A DNA stretch of 64,000 bases from Chitinophaga sp. MM2321 (GTDB lineage Bacteria; Bacteroidota; Bacteroidia; Chitinophagales; Chitinophagaceae), in assembly GCF_964033635.1 (NCBI RefSeq), contig NZ_OZ035533.1, positions 6,605,001-6,669,000 on the forward strand, in the 5' to 3' direction. Each line of letters opens with the position of its first letter. The first letter of the stretch is position 1. Positions 18,694 through 28,839 of the stretch are shown here, in pieces. The translations under genes were made by a program, and so were the position numbers. The notes beneath the pieces are model-generated. The model worked only from the letters and a program-made list of their open reading frames with translations. It made no database searches and had not been told where the DNA came from.

Positions 18694-21600
18694 ATGGTAA
18701 GCATGTTTTTACAACGTAACAAGGGGCGAACACTATTATTGAGTTGCCTGCTTTTTCTTCTATCTGTCAACATTGCCGTTGCACAGTCCATATCGGGGAC
18801 CGTGAGATCTTCGGCCGACAATCAGCCATTGCCGGGCGTTACGGTGATTATCAGCGGAACCCTGCGCAATGCGCAAACAGATGGTAAGGGTCATTTTCAG
18901 CTATCACCGGTATATTCCGCAGACTCGCTGGTGTTTACCTACATCGGGTATAGCAGAATGGCCGTAGTAGTGGGCGCGAAAAAAGAAATGAACATCACCA
19001 TGGAACCTACAGCCTCCTCGCTGGACCAGGTAGTAGTGGTGGGCTATGGCACACAGAAAAAAAGCGACCTGACCGGCGCTGTTGTGCGTGTAATGATGGA
19101 TGACAAATCACTACTGGCAAACACCAACGTTTTCCAGGCCTTATCAGGAAGTGCGGCCGGCGTAAATATTGAAGGGGCTGGCGGCGCCGGTGGTGAACCC
19201 GGCATTTCTATCAGGGGAAGAACATCGTTATCTGCCAGCGACCGGCCGTTAATTGTGCTTGATGGAATTATCTATAATGGAAGCATCTCAGACATTAATG
19301 TCAGCGATGTTGAATCAGTAGATATTCTGAAAGATGCAAGTGCTGCCGCTGTTTATGGATCGCGGTCTGCCAATGGCGTAATGTTGATCACCACAAAAAA
19401 AGGGAAAACAGATAAACCGGTGGTCTCCTTCAGCACGTACTACGGCTTCCAGGATATGACTAACAACCCGATGAAAGTAATGGATGCAGATCAGTATGCA
19501 TTGCGATTAGTAGATTATTTCTATCAGCAGGAATTATATAATTGGTACAAAACCAATCCAACAAGCGATGCTGGTAAACCGGTGTATCCTAATGTAAATG
19601 ATCGTTCCGTAGTGGCTGGTCGTTTGCGCACACAGGAAGAGCGGGACAACTATATGGCCGGAAATAAAATCGACTGGGTAAAAGAAGTACTCAGACCCGC
19701 GCCCATACAGAATTATAACCTGAGCTTGTCAGGAAAAAATGGAAGAACCAGCTACTATGTATCAGGATCTTATACCGACGAAGCGGGCATACAGAAGAAT
19801 GATAATTACAAAAGATTGACGCTGCGCACCAACATTGAAAGTAAAGTAGCGGATTGGCTGACCCTGGGATTGATTTCCTCCTATTCCTACCGTGATCATT
19901 CGGGATTGCCGGCCAGCCTTGCAGATGCAAGAGCCGCCAGCCCACTGGCGGATAATAAAATAGGTTCAGCCAATTATGATATGTTCCTGACCGGTGAAGG
20001 GTATATGCCATACCCGCTTAATAATTTGTATGTTGATAATAAGAATATCTCTAACGATCTCTTTATGGTAGGGAGTGCCAAAATCTCCGTACCCTGGGTA
20101 GAAGGATTGACGTATGAATTAAATTATTCCAACACTTACGCCAATAGTAAAAACAACACCTTCTATCCTGTTACCACGCCACTTGGCTCCATAAATAAAG
20201 GACAGGCTATAAAAAATCCTGCTGAAGCCAGAAGCTGGATTGTAAACAATATCGTTTCTTATAGAAAAACGTTCAAAGATCATCAGGTCAATGCTACGCT
20301 GTTGTATAGTCGTGAGAACAGCCGCGGAGATACTTCAACGCTGAATGCACAGGGATTTGACAACCCATTCCTGGGCTATAATAATATGGCGCTTGGTTCC
20401 GTTGCTACCGTTGCTTCCTCAGCCGGTGAATCAAATGGTATTTCCTATATGGCGCGTGCCAGCTATTCATTTAAAAACCGCTATTTGTTAACTGCTACCA
20501 TCAGAAGAGATGGATTCTCCGGATTCGGGGCGGCTAATAAGTTTGCTACATTCCCATCGCTTTCACTGGGCTGGGTAGCCTCGGAAGAATCTTTTCTTCA
20601 TGATAAAGGCGTATACTTAAAACTGAGAGCTTCCTACGGCAAAAACGGAAACCAGGGAATTGGCAGTTATTCAAGTCTTTCCCGCATGGCAACCGATGCT
20701 TATGTTTTCGGTTCCACCTCTTCCGTTGCTATCTATCCAAGCACTTTGGGAAATGCTGATCTGGGTTGGGAAGAAACGGCCTCTTATAATTTTGGTGTTG
20801 ACTTTGGTTTTCTGCAACAGCGGATTACAGGGTCAGTGGATGTATATAAAGCCAGAACCAACAACGTATTGGTTAGCAGAGGGCTTCCACCGGCAGCAGG
20901 GTATCCGAGCGTTTGGACTAACATTGGTGCAATCGATAATAAAGGAATTGAACTGACCTTATCTACGGTTAACGTGGAAGGTCCTTTCTCCTGGAGAAGT
21001 GATTTCATGTTTTCGCTGAACAGAGATAAAATATCAAAACTGTATGGCGGAGCAAATGATAAAGATTTAGGTAACTCATGGTTTGTAGGAGAACCTATCA
21101 GTGCTATATATGATTATAAAATGGCTGGCGGTGTATGGACAGAGAATGATCTTTATAGCGGTAATATCCTCAAAAAATGGTATCCTGGTCAGTTCAAATA
21201 TGTTGATCAGAATAAAGATGGCGTTATTGATGCCAACAATGACCGGGATATTATCGGTTATAAAACGCCCAATTACCGGTTCAGCATAAAGAATACATTT
21301 TCATACAAGAATTTTACTTTTTCCTTCTTTCTTAATTCAGTCCAGGGTGGAAACGGTTATTATTTAGCGAACAATGCTTCCGCTATCAATGCTTCATCTG
21401 CTCCTGATGGATATGAATCAGCTTCTATTATAAGAACAAATGTTACTGCAGTCCGTCCTTACTGGACACCTGATAACGGCGTTACGAATGCCGCAGGTAT
21501 TTATTATGCACCTGCAGTCTGGAGTGGGGTATATCAAAGCAGGAGTTTCATCCGGTTACAGGATGTTTCCCTCGGATATCAGTTTGGCAGTCAGTTGTTG

Positions 21601-21750
21601 AAGACGCTGAAAATACAGGCACTCCAGGTGTATATAGCAAGCAAGAATGCCTATACATGGACTAAATGGTCAGGTTGGGATCCGGAAACAGGTAGCGGTG
21701 ATACACCACTTATGAGGAACATTACTGCAGGGGCAAGACTCACCTTCTAA
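18694..21750 (+). CDS. SusC-type TonB-dependent transporter, second pair
   Basis: Outer-membrane importer of 1018 residues. A signal peptide ends near LSVNIAVAQ, followed directly by the carboxypeptidase-like domain (SISGTVRSSADNQPLPGVTV) with no STN domain, so it does not signal through a FecR. The plug has QVVVVGYGTQKKSDLTGAVV, GISIRGRTSLSASDRPL and AVYGSRSANGVMLITTKKG. An EF-hand-like loop (DQNKDGVIDANND) lies in the barrel. The susD gene starts 53 bp downstream. Regulation is probably by the flanking AraC-type proteins rather than sigma/anti-sigma. Ligand unknown. Confidence 0.94.
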   Translation: MVSMFLQRNKGRTLLLSCLLFLLSVNIAVAQSISGTVRSSADNQPLPGVTVIISGTLRNAQTDGKGHFQLSPVYSADSLVFTYIGYSRMAVVVGAKKEMNITMEPTASSLDQVVVVGYGTQKKSDLTGAVVRVMMDDKSLLANTNVFQALSGSAAGVNIEGAGGAGGEPGISIRGRTSLSASDRPLIVLDGIIYNGSISDINVSDVESVDILKDASAAAVYGSRSANGVMLITTKKGKTDKPVVSFSTYYGFQDMTNNPMKVMDADQYALRLVDYFYQQELYNWYKTNPTSDAGKPVYPNVNDRSVVAGRLRTQEERDNYMAGNKIDWVKEVLRPAPIQNYNLSLSGKNGRTSYYVSGSYTDEAGIQKNDNYKRLTLRTNIESKVADWLTLGLISSYSYRDHSGLPASLADARAASPLADNKIGSANYDMFLTGEGYMPYPLNNLYVDNKNISNDLFMVGSAKISVPWVEGLTYELNYSNTYANSKNNTFYPVTTPLGSINKGQAIKNPAEARSWIVNNIVSYRKTFKDHQVNATLLYSRENSRGDTSTLNAQGFDNPFLGYNNMALGSVATVASSAGESNGISYMARASYSFKNRYLLTATIRRDGFSGFGAANKFATFPSLSLGWVASEESFLHDKGVYLKLRASYGKNGNQGIGSYSSLSRMATDAYVFGSTSSVAIYPSTLGNADLGWEETASYNFGVDFGFLQQRITGSVDVYKARTNNVLVSRGLPPAAGYPSVWTNIGAIDNKGIELTLSTVNVEGPFSWRSDFMFSLNRDKISKLYGGANDKDLGNSWFVGEPISAIYDYKMAGGVWTENDLYSGNILKKWYPGQFKYVDQNKDGVIDANNDRDIIGYKTPNYRFSIKNTFSYKNFTFSFFLNSVQGGNGYYLANNASAINASSAPDGYESASIIRTNVTAVRPYWTPDNGVTNAAGIYYAPAVWSGVYQSRSFIRLQDVSLGYQFGSQLLKTLKIQALQVYIASKNAYTWTKWSGWDPETGSGDTPLMRNITAGARLTF

Positions 21751-21803
21751 CCTGAGATTTTTAATTGAGGTTTCATTTATCGGAAAAGAAAAACTTTTAT
21801 GCA

Positions 21804-23516
21804 ATGAAAAGGTATCTATACTTATTAAACCGCACCTGCCTGTTACTGATTGTAGCACCGGCTTTGCTGCTTTCTTCCTGTAGCAAGCGTGTACTCGATG
21901 AAGTACCACTGGATTTTCTGGCACCTGAAAATGCCTATAATACACTGCCTGGAATCAAGCAGGGAATAGCAGGATTGTACACCTCCGTGCGCCAGAATTG
22001 GTACTATGGGGTTAATGATCATGCCACCCAATTATATGGCATGGGAACAGATTTAGCCTATTATGGCGAAGATCCGGGAAGTGCCCGTTTTTTAACCGAC
22101 TATTCCACATTTATCAATCCCTCCAACAGCTATATTGCTGATTTCTGGAACGTAAACTTCCAGATGATCCAGCGCGTCAATTCTCTTATTAAAGGAATTA
22201 ATGAAGCGGATGCCGGGATTTGGGCAGATGAAAGCCAAAAGAACGCCTATCTGGGAGAAGCCCGTTTTTTCAGAGCATTTGCTTATCGGTTGCTGGTGTC
22301 ATATTACGGAGATGTACCGCTGGTAGATGATGTGATTACAACTGCTAAAACGGATTTCGTAAGAACCCCTAAAGCAGAGATTTATAAGTTTATGGAAGAT
22401 GATCTTGCTTTTGCTGCCGGAAGTTTGCCTGTTCAGGGCAAGGAAGAGGCCACAGGCAGGATCACACAAGGCGCTGCCTGGAGCATACTCAGTGAAGTTT
22501 ATCTATCTGATGGACAATACCAGTTGGCCGTGGATGCGGCTTCCAAAGTGATTGATGGCTATCACTACTCTTTAATGAAAAATCGTTTTGGAACAAAATT
22601 AGGCCATGATATATTTGGCTCCGGAGATCCCTATTACGATCTGTTTGGATATGGTAATCAGAATCTGACAGAAAATAATGAAGCGATATGGGTTATCCAG
22701 GTAGAGCCGCTGATTGTGGGAGGCTTGTACAACCAGGGTGAGAGGGTATTTGGTCCTGCCTATTTCAGAATGGGTAACACACCGGATGGTTTTCCTGCAT
22801 TCAGGGGTGAGTTAGTGGACGGAAATTATACCGGTTATTCCGATACTTTGGGCCGTCCGGTTGGTTGGATGCGTCCCACTAACTATCTGGCTTACGATAT
22901 CTGGAAAGGTGATTGGAATAAAGATATGAGGAATGCAGAACACAACATCAAGAGAAACTTTTATTTCGATAGCCCCGGCTCCATTTACGATAAGAAAAAG
23001 ATTGACTTCAGTCTTTATCCTGCCGGCTCCAGGAATGCGCTTAATGACACCTGCCAGTATATCTATCCTTATTTTATAAAGGCCGCAGATCCGCTTCATC
23101 ATCTTACCAATGCTATTGAATCAGGTGGAGGAGATAACCACAAGGACATTTATGCCATCCGTCTTTCTGAAACATTGCTCCTGAGAGCGGAAGCATATGT
23201 CCGGTTAGAAAACCCGGGAGCCGCCGCCGATGATATCAATGAGATAAGAAACAGGGCAAAAGCAACACCGGTTAAACCAGCAGAAGTAAACCTCGATTAC
23301 ATTTTAGATGAACGTGCAAGAGAACTTTATTGTGAAGAATGGAGACCACTTACTTTACGCCGGATGGGGAAATTAGTGGAAAGAGTGAAAAAATATAATA
23401 ACAACCCCATGTTCCCGGGCGCTAATATCCAGGACTTTAATATCTTGTATCCTATTCCTCAAAATCAGATTGATTTGAATATTGGGGCGGTGATGGAACA
23501 AAATAATGGTTACTAA
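21804..23516 (+). CDS. SusD/RagB-family lipoprotein, second pair
   Basis: Surface glycan-binding lipoprotein of 570 residues. ATG 21804 is chosen because it gives a clean SPII signal (LLIVAPALLLSSC, Cys at 26); an upstream TTG would add 13 unlikely residues. SusD helices include LGEARFFRAFAYRLLVSYYGDVPLVDD, and the RagB part includes IRLSETLLLRAEAYVR and YILDERARELYCEEWRPLTL, with the tail YPIPQNQIDLN. It pairs with the SusC 53 bp upstream, and a strong stem-loop follows. It is longer than the first SusD of the window, mainly in the central region after residue 250. Confidence 0.93.
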   Translation: MKRYLYLLNRTCLLLIVAPALLLSSCSKRVLDEVPLDFLAPENAYNTLPGIKQGIAGLYTSVRQNWYYGVNDHATQLYGMGTDLAYYGEDPGSARFLTDYSTFINPSNSYIADFWNVNFQMIQRVNSLIKGINEADAGIWADESQKNAYLGEARFFRAFAYRLLVSYYGDVPLVDDVITTAKTDFVRTPKAEIYKFMEDDLAFAAGSLPVQGKEEATGRITQGAAWSILSEVYLSDGQYQLAVDAASKVIDGYHYSLMKNRFGTKLGHDIFGSGDPYYDLFGYGNQNLTENNEAIWVIQVEPLIVGGLYNQGERVFGPAYFRMGNTPDGFPAFRGELVDGNYTGYSDTLGRPVGWMRPTNYLAYDIWKGDWNKDMRNAEHNIKRNFYFDSPGSIYDKKKIDFSLYPAGSRNALNDTCQYIYPYFIKAADPLHHLTNAIESGGGDNHKDIYAIRLSETLLLRAEAYVRLENPGAAADDINEIRNRAKATPVKPAEVNLDYILDERARELYCEEWRPLTLRRMGKLVERVKKYNNNPMFPGANIQDFNILYPIPQNQIDLNIGAVMEQNNGY

Positions 23517-23538
23517 GGGTTGGCGGAAAGATAATCAG

Positions 23539-23581
23539 GACAGGTTTGAAACCACCGTTAAGTGCTGGTTTCAAACCTGTC
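23539..23581 (+). terminator. Stem-loop after second susD
   Basis: GACAGGTTTGAAACCA (23539-23554) pairs perfectly over 16 bp with 23566-23581 around an 11-base loop. Only a short T-poor tail follows, so it may terminate partly or stabilise the susCD message. Confidence 0.65.
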
Positions 23582-23661
23582 TTACATGGCTGCTGTTAAT
23601 TGTTTGATTGACAGTAAAAACGAGCCGTAAAAATTCAGCTTATTAAAATAAGAACAGTCAT

Positions 23662-25260
23662 ATGAAATTATTTAAAAAGGCACTATTGTTTTTAGCGATT
23701 ATCTCTGTAGCCGGTTGTGCCGGACACGTTGCTGATACGAAAGAAAAAGCGCCCTTCCGCGGATTCATGATCGATGCGCCCCGCACGGTGGAATCGCCTG
23801 ATTACTATTTTAAACTCATAGATTTTTGCCAGCAGCAGGGGTTGAATTCCATCGTTTTCAGGTTAACGGATGATCATGGATCTGCTTACCTTTTTAAATC
23901 GCATCCGGAATTGAAAATGACCGATGGTGCATTTTCGATGGAGGAGTTGAAGCAATTGGTGGCATACAGTGATAGCAAAGGGGTAGAATTGATTCCTGAA
24001 GTGGAATCATTTGGGCATGCATCGTACATTTTAGAAACAGAGCGGTATAAATCATTGAGTGATGGTGGTGATGGCGGGAACAAAGAGTTTAATGCTGTTT
24101 GTCCGGTAAGCGACACCACGCTTAGTTTGATGAAAGATCTGTATACTGAAATTTCAAGCATTTTCACTTCCTCTTATTTTCATATCGGATGCGATGAAAT
24201 AAACTGGGGCGGCAGCGAATTGTCGAAAGCCGCATTAAAAACCACCAGCAAACACCAGATCTGGGCGAATTACATCAATACCCTGAATGGATACGTAAAG
24301 GATTTGGGTAAAAAAACCATTATCTGGGGAGATGTTCCCATTTACCATGAACGCGAAGTACTGGACCTGATTCAGCGGGATGTGGTGATTATGGATTGGA
24401 ATTACTGGGAAGCCAATAAAGCCACCGTACAAGGTATTGCAGATACACTGATCAGTAAAGGCTTCCAGGTAATCGGTAGTCCTGCGGTGTACTGGTGCAG
24501 ATGGGGCCCTCGTATCGGCGCTCTGCAAATGGAGAATATTAGCGCATATGCGGCTGTTTACGGGAAACCAACGGATCCAAACAACCTCGGTATCATAATG
24601 ACAAATTGGGTGCCTCAAAGAGTTCTTCAGGGCGCACAATGGGATACTTATACAATTGCAGCTGAAATGATAAAGCATCAGGGCGATTTAAACTATATGG
24701 ATCCGCTTCCTGCTTTTGTTAAAAATCATTTTGATGCTGAATGGGATAGCACCTGGGCAGAAATATACCGCGTGGCTTATGAGCAGGCGCCTCAAAGTTT
24801 TTGTAGTGTCAACGCCGAATCCAAATTTCTGGTTTGGTCGGCTAAGGAAGATATTCAACGTATTGTAAAGAATAATTCACCGGTTATCAATCCATTTGGC
24901 GAGATAAAAAACAAGATGATTCAATATAAAGATCGGGTGAAGAAAAACCAAAGTGATTACGACGATTTCATACTCGCCATTGATTATTTAGATTACGTCT
25001 ATAACCGGCAGAATGGCTTGTTGACTTTTGCTAAGGCGAAGGAATTTGATCTTAAAACAACCCAGGCTTATTTGCAAGGCGTGGCGCAGACCGACCGCGC
25101 GTTTTTATCGAAGCTGGAAACCGCCTGGGCAAAAGGCAGAAGAAGCGGGGTTAGCCACATTGAGGACGATAAGGATTTCATGATGTCGATCTTTGAAGCC
25201 TCCAAATACTCGAATAAGTTAAGCAGCAGTCCTGCGGAATTGATTCAATTATTAAAATAG
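23662..25260 (+). CDS. GH20-like beta-N-acetylhexosaminidase lipoprotein
   Basis: Lipoprotein of 532 residues with a lipobox (SVAGC, Cys19). The catalytic barrel begins soon after (FRGFMIDAPRTV, TDDHGSAYLF, ELIPEVESFGH) and carries the GH20 catalytic pair D178-E179 in HIGCDEINWGG. In GH20 the Glu is the acid/base and the Asp orients the substrate 2-acetamido group. WGD, MDWNYWEA and TNWVPQRVLQG supply the expected aromatic and acidic subsite residues. There is no obvious GH20b domain before the barrel, and about 170 C-terminal residues are helical. It is placed between the two susCD pairs and would cut hexosaminides in the periplasm or at the surface. Family is likely; actual specificity may be different. 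Confidence 0.75.
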   Translation: MKLFKKALLFLAIISVAGCAGHVADTKEKAPFRGFMIDAPRTVESPDYYFKLIDFCQQQGLNSIVFRLTDDHGSAYLFKSHPELKMTDGAFSMEELKQLVAYSDSKGVELIPEVESFGHASYILETERYKSLSDGGDGGNKEFNAVCPVSDTTLSLMKDLYTEISSIFTSSYFHIGCDEINWGGSELSKAALKTTSKHQIWANYINTLNGYVKDLGKKTIIWGDVPIYHEREVLDLIQRDVVIMDWNYWEANKATVQGIADTLISKGFQVIGSPAVYWCRWGPRIGALQMENISAYAAVYGKPTDPNNLGIIMTNWVPQRVLQGAQWDTYTIAAEMIKHQGDLNYMDPLPAFVKNHFDAEWDSTWAEIYRVAYEQAPQSFCSVNAESKFLVWSAKEDIQRIVKNNSPVINPFGEIKNKMIQYKDRVKKNQSDYDDFILAIDYLDYVYNRQNGLLTFAKAKEFDLKTTQAYLQGVAQTDRAFLSKLETAWAKGRRSGVSHIEDDKDFMMSIFEASKYSNKLSSSPAELIQLLK

Positions 25261-25644
25261 CGATACGTTTTTTATATGGATGCAGCACCTGATTGTAGTC
25301 TGTAAATGAATACCATGTTTGTTAACCCCAAAATTTTATCCGACACAGATCAGTTTACCCGGAAAATACCCCTTTTTTGTATTCCATTAAGATGATAGTT
25401 TTTAATAGTTATCATCATTTCCCTCATTTTTAATTTATCAGTAAAACGCTTTTAGTCAACCAAGGAGACTTAGTGTGAACGGCTTATTACCACGAAACAG
25501 GGCTTCTGGAAAGCATTAAGACGGTCATGTCAAAAAAGTATACTTATTAACTGGATAAGTGGACTCTTCGTTTTTCAATCTTCGGTAGTTTTAATGTTGA
25601 AATCAACCAACAGTATTTTTAGTAATGCCCGATAATCTACCGTT
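25261..25644. other. AT-rich promoter region before third susC
   Basis: No gene is seen in these 384 bases. It holds ATGTCAAAAAAGTATA at 25527-25542, matching 15 of 16 bases with the site upstream of the first gene of the locus. It marks the likely start of a separate susC/susD/GH97/SDR transcription unit. Confidence 0.5.
25527..25542. promoter_or_regulatory. Candidate regulator site ATGTCAAAAAAGTATA
   Basis: Second copy of the 16-base motif seen at 11311-11326, here 103 bp before the susC start. Its repetition ahead of two units of one locus suggests a shared activator site. A chance match in AT-rich DNA cannot be excluded. Confidence 0.4.
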
Positions 25645-28600
25645 ATGAAATGCACATTTAATTTTACCGGCATGATGCTGAAATATGCTTTCCTGCTGAT
25701 GCTGCCTTCCGCTTTATGGTTACAGAGTACGGCGCAGAATGCGTCTCCTGGGAGCATTAAAGGCGTGGTTACAGATGCCGAGGGGAGACAATTACCTGGC
25801 GTGAACATTAAAGTACAAGGAACTACTACTGGTACTGCTTCGGATGTAAGTGGAAAATTTTCACTACAGGCCGCGGGTAACAGTGTGCTGATCTTTTCCT
25901 TCCTGGGTTATACCACCCGCGAGGAGCCGGTTAATGGCAGGGATCAGATCAACGTTATTCTGCAGCAGGAAAGCAGAACGTTGGGCGATGTGGTGGTGGT
26001 GGGCTATGGCTCACAGAAACGGGTGAATGTAATCGGTTCTGTAGCTACTATCAATAGTAAGGACCTTACAGCTGCTCCCGTGGCTAATATCTCAAACGCC
26101 ATTGCCGGACGCTTGCCTGGTGCGGTTGTACAGCAATCGAACGGAGAGCCTGGAAATGATGGTGCAGCCATCCTCATCAGAGGACAAGCAACACTGGGAA
26201 ACAATACACCACTGGTAGTAGTGGATGGAATACCCGGTAGAAGTCTCAACTCCATCAACCCCCAGGATGTTGAAAGTATCAATATCCTGAAGGATGCAGC
26301 CGCCGCCATTTATGGCTCCAGGGCTGCTAACGGCGTTATCCTGGTAACCACCAAAAGCGGTAAAAAGATGCCGCTGTCAGTGAATTACAGCTTCTTTCAG
26401 GGATCCCTTTCTCCTACCCGTTTGCCTAAAATGGCGGATGCGGCTACCTATGCACAAATGCTCCGGGAAGCCCAGTCATATGCAAATGTGGATGAATCAA
26501 ATATGAAATATTCCAAAGAAGATGTGGAGAAATTCCGCTCAGGTAATTTCCCCTGGACACATCCCAACACCAATTGGTTTGACGCCGCTTTGGCAAAAAA
26601 TACTGGTACACGCAATCATAATGTAGCCCTCAATGGCGGAAATGAAGCGGTAAACTATTATGTTTCCTTTGGTACACAGAAAGACGATGGCATATTCAAA
26701 AATTCTGCTACCGCATATGAAAGGTATAATATGAAAGCAAGGGTGGATGCTAAGGTCAACGAATTTATTACACTGGGCCTCGACATTAACGGGGTACAGG
26801 AAAATAAAGAATATCCTTCTGTAAGTGCTGATTTTAACTTTGAAGGCGTGGTGAAAAGCTTGCCTACAACGCCTGCTTTATATCCCAATGGTTCACCAGG
26901 ACCGGATCTGGGATATGGTCAGAACCCGGTGGTTACTTCCGGCAACCTCACTGGATTTGACAATACCAAACGGTATCAGGCAAATACTATGTTCACCGCT
27001 ACCGTAAAGATCCCCGGGGTGAAAGGACTCACCGTATCCAGTTACTATGCATATGATCTCAATTTAGGCCAGCGTAAACTTTTTCAGAAGCCGTGGACGC
27101 TCTATCAGCTTGACGAATCTGCTTATCTGTCTGCCGGTAATACAGGTGTTGAAGATGGCTCAGACTTCCTGACAGGAATCGTGAAAGGCACATCTGAACC
27201 CTGGCTCCGGAACTTTAGTGACAATGCTGCTACAAAAACGTTTAACATCAAAACAGAGTATACACGGAGTTTTGATCAGCATAACCTGAACCTGTTTGTT
27301 GCCTATGAAACTTCCGAGTACGAAGGAAAAGGCTTCGAAGCATACCGTCGTTATTTTATCAGTGATCAGCTGCCTTATTTGTTTGCAGGTGGAGATGAAG
27401 AGAAGAATAATAACGAATGGGTTTCCATAGATGCCAGGAAAAATTATTTTGGAAGATTAAGTTACGATTATAAAGAAACATACCTGTTCCAGTTCTCCTA
27501 CCGCCGCGATGGTTCTCTTCGTTTTTCCAAAGAAAGTGGCCGCTGGGGTAATTTTCCCAGTGTGCTGATGGGTTGGAAGGTATCTAATGAAAATTTCTGG
27601 AAAGATAATGTGAAGTTTGTCGATTTCCTGAAACTGAAAGCATCCTGGGGACAGTTAGGAAACGACCTTGTACAGCCTTTCCAATACCTGTCTACTTATT
27701 CTCTCAGCAATGGTTACGTAATAGGTGGGGATAGATCATACTATACAGGGCTTAGTCAGGCCGGCGCCTCTAACCCTGCTATTACCTGGGAAGTGGCCAA
27801 TGTGTATAATGCTGGTATAGAGTCGATGTTGTTCAATAGCAAAATGAGATTTGACCTTGACTTTTTCTTCCAGCGGCGCAATAATATCCTGGTAAAGCGG
27901 AATGCGTCTGTACCGGATTTTACGGGGATTCAGTTGCCGGATGAAAACTTCGGGATCGTAGATAATAAAGGCTTTGAACTGGCGCTGGGATATACGGATC
28001 ATGCGGGCGACTTTTCTTACTCCGTTAATGGTAACGTTGCCTTTGCCCGTAACTCAGTAGTTGAATTTGATGAACCAGCCCGCAAAGTGCCCTGGCAGGT
28101 ACGCACCGGCCATCCACAAGGCACGGCATTGCTGTATAAAGCTATCGGCATATTCCGCGATCAGGCACAGGTTGACGCCACACCGCATGTGTCAGGAGCG
28201 CGCCCAGGTGATATCATTATTGAGGACTATGACAATGATGGAGAGATTACCACGGACGATAGAATATTGTATCCTAAAACGACCAATCCGGAGATCACCT
28301 ATGGCTTCTCTTTTAACGTTACCTATAAGAATTTTAGTCTGAGCGGACTGGTACAGGGAGCCGGTAATGCCATGAGAAGAATGTACTTTGATCTGCAGGG
28401 ATTTGCGGGCAACTACTTTGCCTACGATGCAGAAGGAAGATGGACTCCGGATAATATAGATGCGGACAAGCCAAGGGCTTTTGACAGGAACGATGCTTAC
28501 TGGCGCGATAATTATCTCACCAGTTATTCCTTTCAGAACGCTGCTTATGCCAGGTTAAAGAATTTACAACTTACCTATAATGTGCCTGAACATATTCGTA

Positions 28601-28797
28601 GTAGGATTCGTTTAAGAGATGCCCAGTTATATGTTTCCGGACAGAACCTCTTGTTCCTCTATTCCGGCAATAAAATGGCCGATCCGGAACTGGGTGGTAT
28701 CAGTACGGGTGGATCTGCTGTAACGCCTGTCAGCAGGGTATTACTGAGTTATCCGATTATGAGGGTAGTGGCTGTTGGGGCCAGGATCACTTTGTAA
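25645..28797 (+). CDS. SusC-type TonB-dependent transporter, third pair
   Basis: Outer-membrane importer of 1050 residues. A signal peptide (LLMLPSALWLQSTAQ) is followed by the carboxypeptidase-like domain (GSIKGVVTDAEGRQLPGVNI) without an STN domain. Plug signatures are DVVVVGYGSQKRVNVIGSV, AAILIRGQATLGNNTPLVVV and AIYGSRAANGVILVTTKSG; the barrel holds an acidic loop DYDNDGEITTDDR. The susD gene starts 43 bp downstream. It heads a unit with SusD, GH97 and SDR. A slightly different plug motif (KRVNVIG instead of KKSDLTG) sets it apart from the other two SusC proteins here, so it may import another product. Confidence 0.94.
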   Translation: MKCTFNFTGMMLKYAFLLMLPSALWLQSTAQNASPGSIKGVVTDAEGRQLPGVNIKVQGTTTGTASDVSGKFSLQAAGNSVLIFSFLGYTTREEPVNGRDQINVILQQESRTLGDVVVVGYGSQKRVNVIGSVATINSKDLTAAPVANISNAIAGRLPGAVVQQSNGEPGNDGAAILIRGQATLGNNTPLVVVDGIPGRSLNSINPQDVESINILKDAAAAIYGSRAANGVILVTTKSGKKMPLSVNYSFFQGSLSPTRLPKMADAATYAQMLREAQSYANVDESNMKYSKEDVEKFRSGNFPWTHPNTNWFDAALAKNTGTRNHNVALNGGNEAVNYYVSFGTQKDDGIFKNSATAYERYNMKARVDAKVNEFITLGLDINGVQENKEYPSVSADFNFEGVVKSLPTTPALYPNGSPGPDLGYGQNPVVTSGNLTGFDNTKRYQANTMFTATVKIPGVKGLTVSSYYAYDLNLGQRKLFQKPWTLYQLDESAYLSAGNTGVEDGSDFLTGIVKGTSEPWLRNFSDNAATKTFNIKTEYTRSFDQHNLNLFVAYETSEYEGKGFEAYRRYFISDQLPYLFAGGDEEKNNNEWVSIDARKNYFGRLSYDYKETYLFQFSYRRDGSLRFSKESGRWGNFPSVLMGWKVSNENFWKDNVKFVDFLKLKASWGQLGNDLVQPFQYLSTYSLSNGYVIGGDRSYYTGLSQAGASNPAITWEVANVYNAGIESMLFNSKMRFDLDFFFQRRNNILVKRNASVPDFTGIQLPDENFGIVDNKGFELALGYTDHAGDFSYSVNGNVAFARNSVVEFDEPARKVPWQVRTGHPQGTALLYKAIGIFRDQAQVDATPHVSGARPGDIIIEDYDNDGEITTDDRILYPKTTNPEITYGFSFNVTYKNFSLSGLVQGAGNAMRRMYFDLQGFAGNYFAYDAEGRWTPDNIDADKPRAFDRNDAYWRDNYLTSYSFQNAAYARLKNLQLTYNVPEHIRSRIRLRDAQLYVSGQNLLFLYSGNKMADPELGGISTGGSAVTPVSRVLLSYPIMRVVAVGARITL

Positions 28798-28839
28798 CTG
28801 TGTCAATCATCATCGAATTACGATTTAATCTGTAGGATT

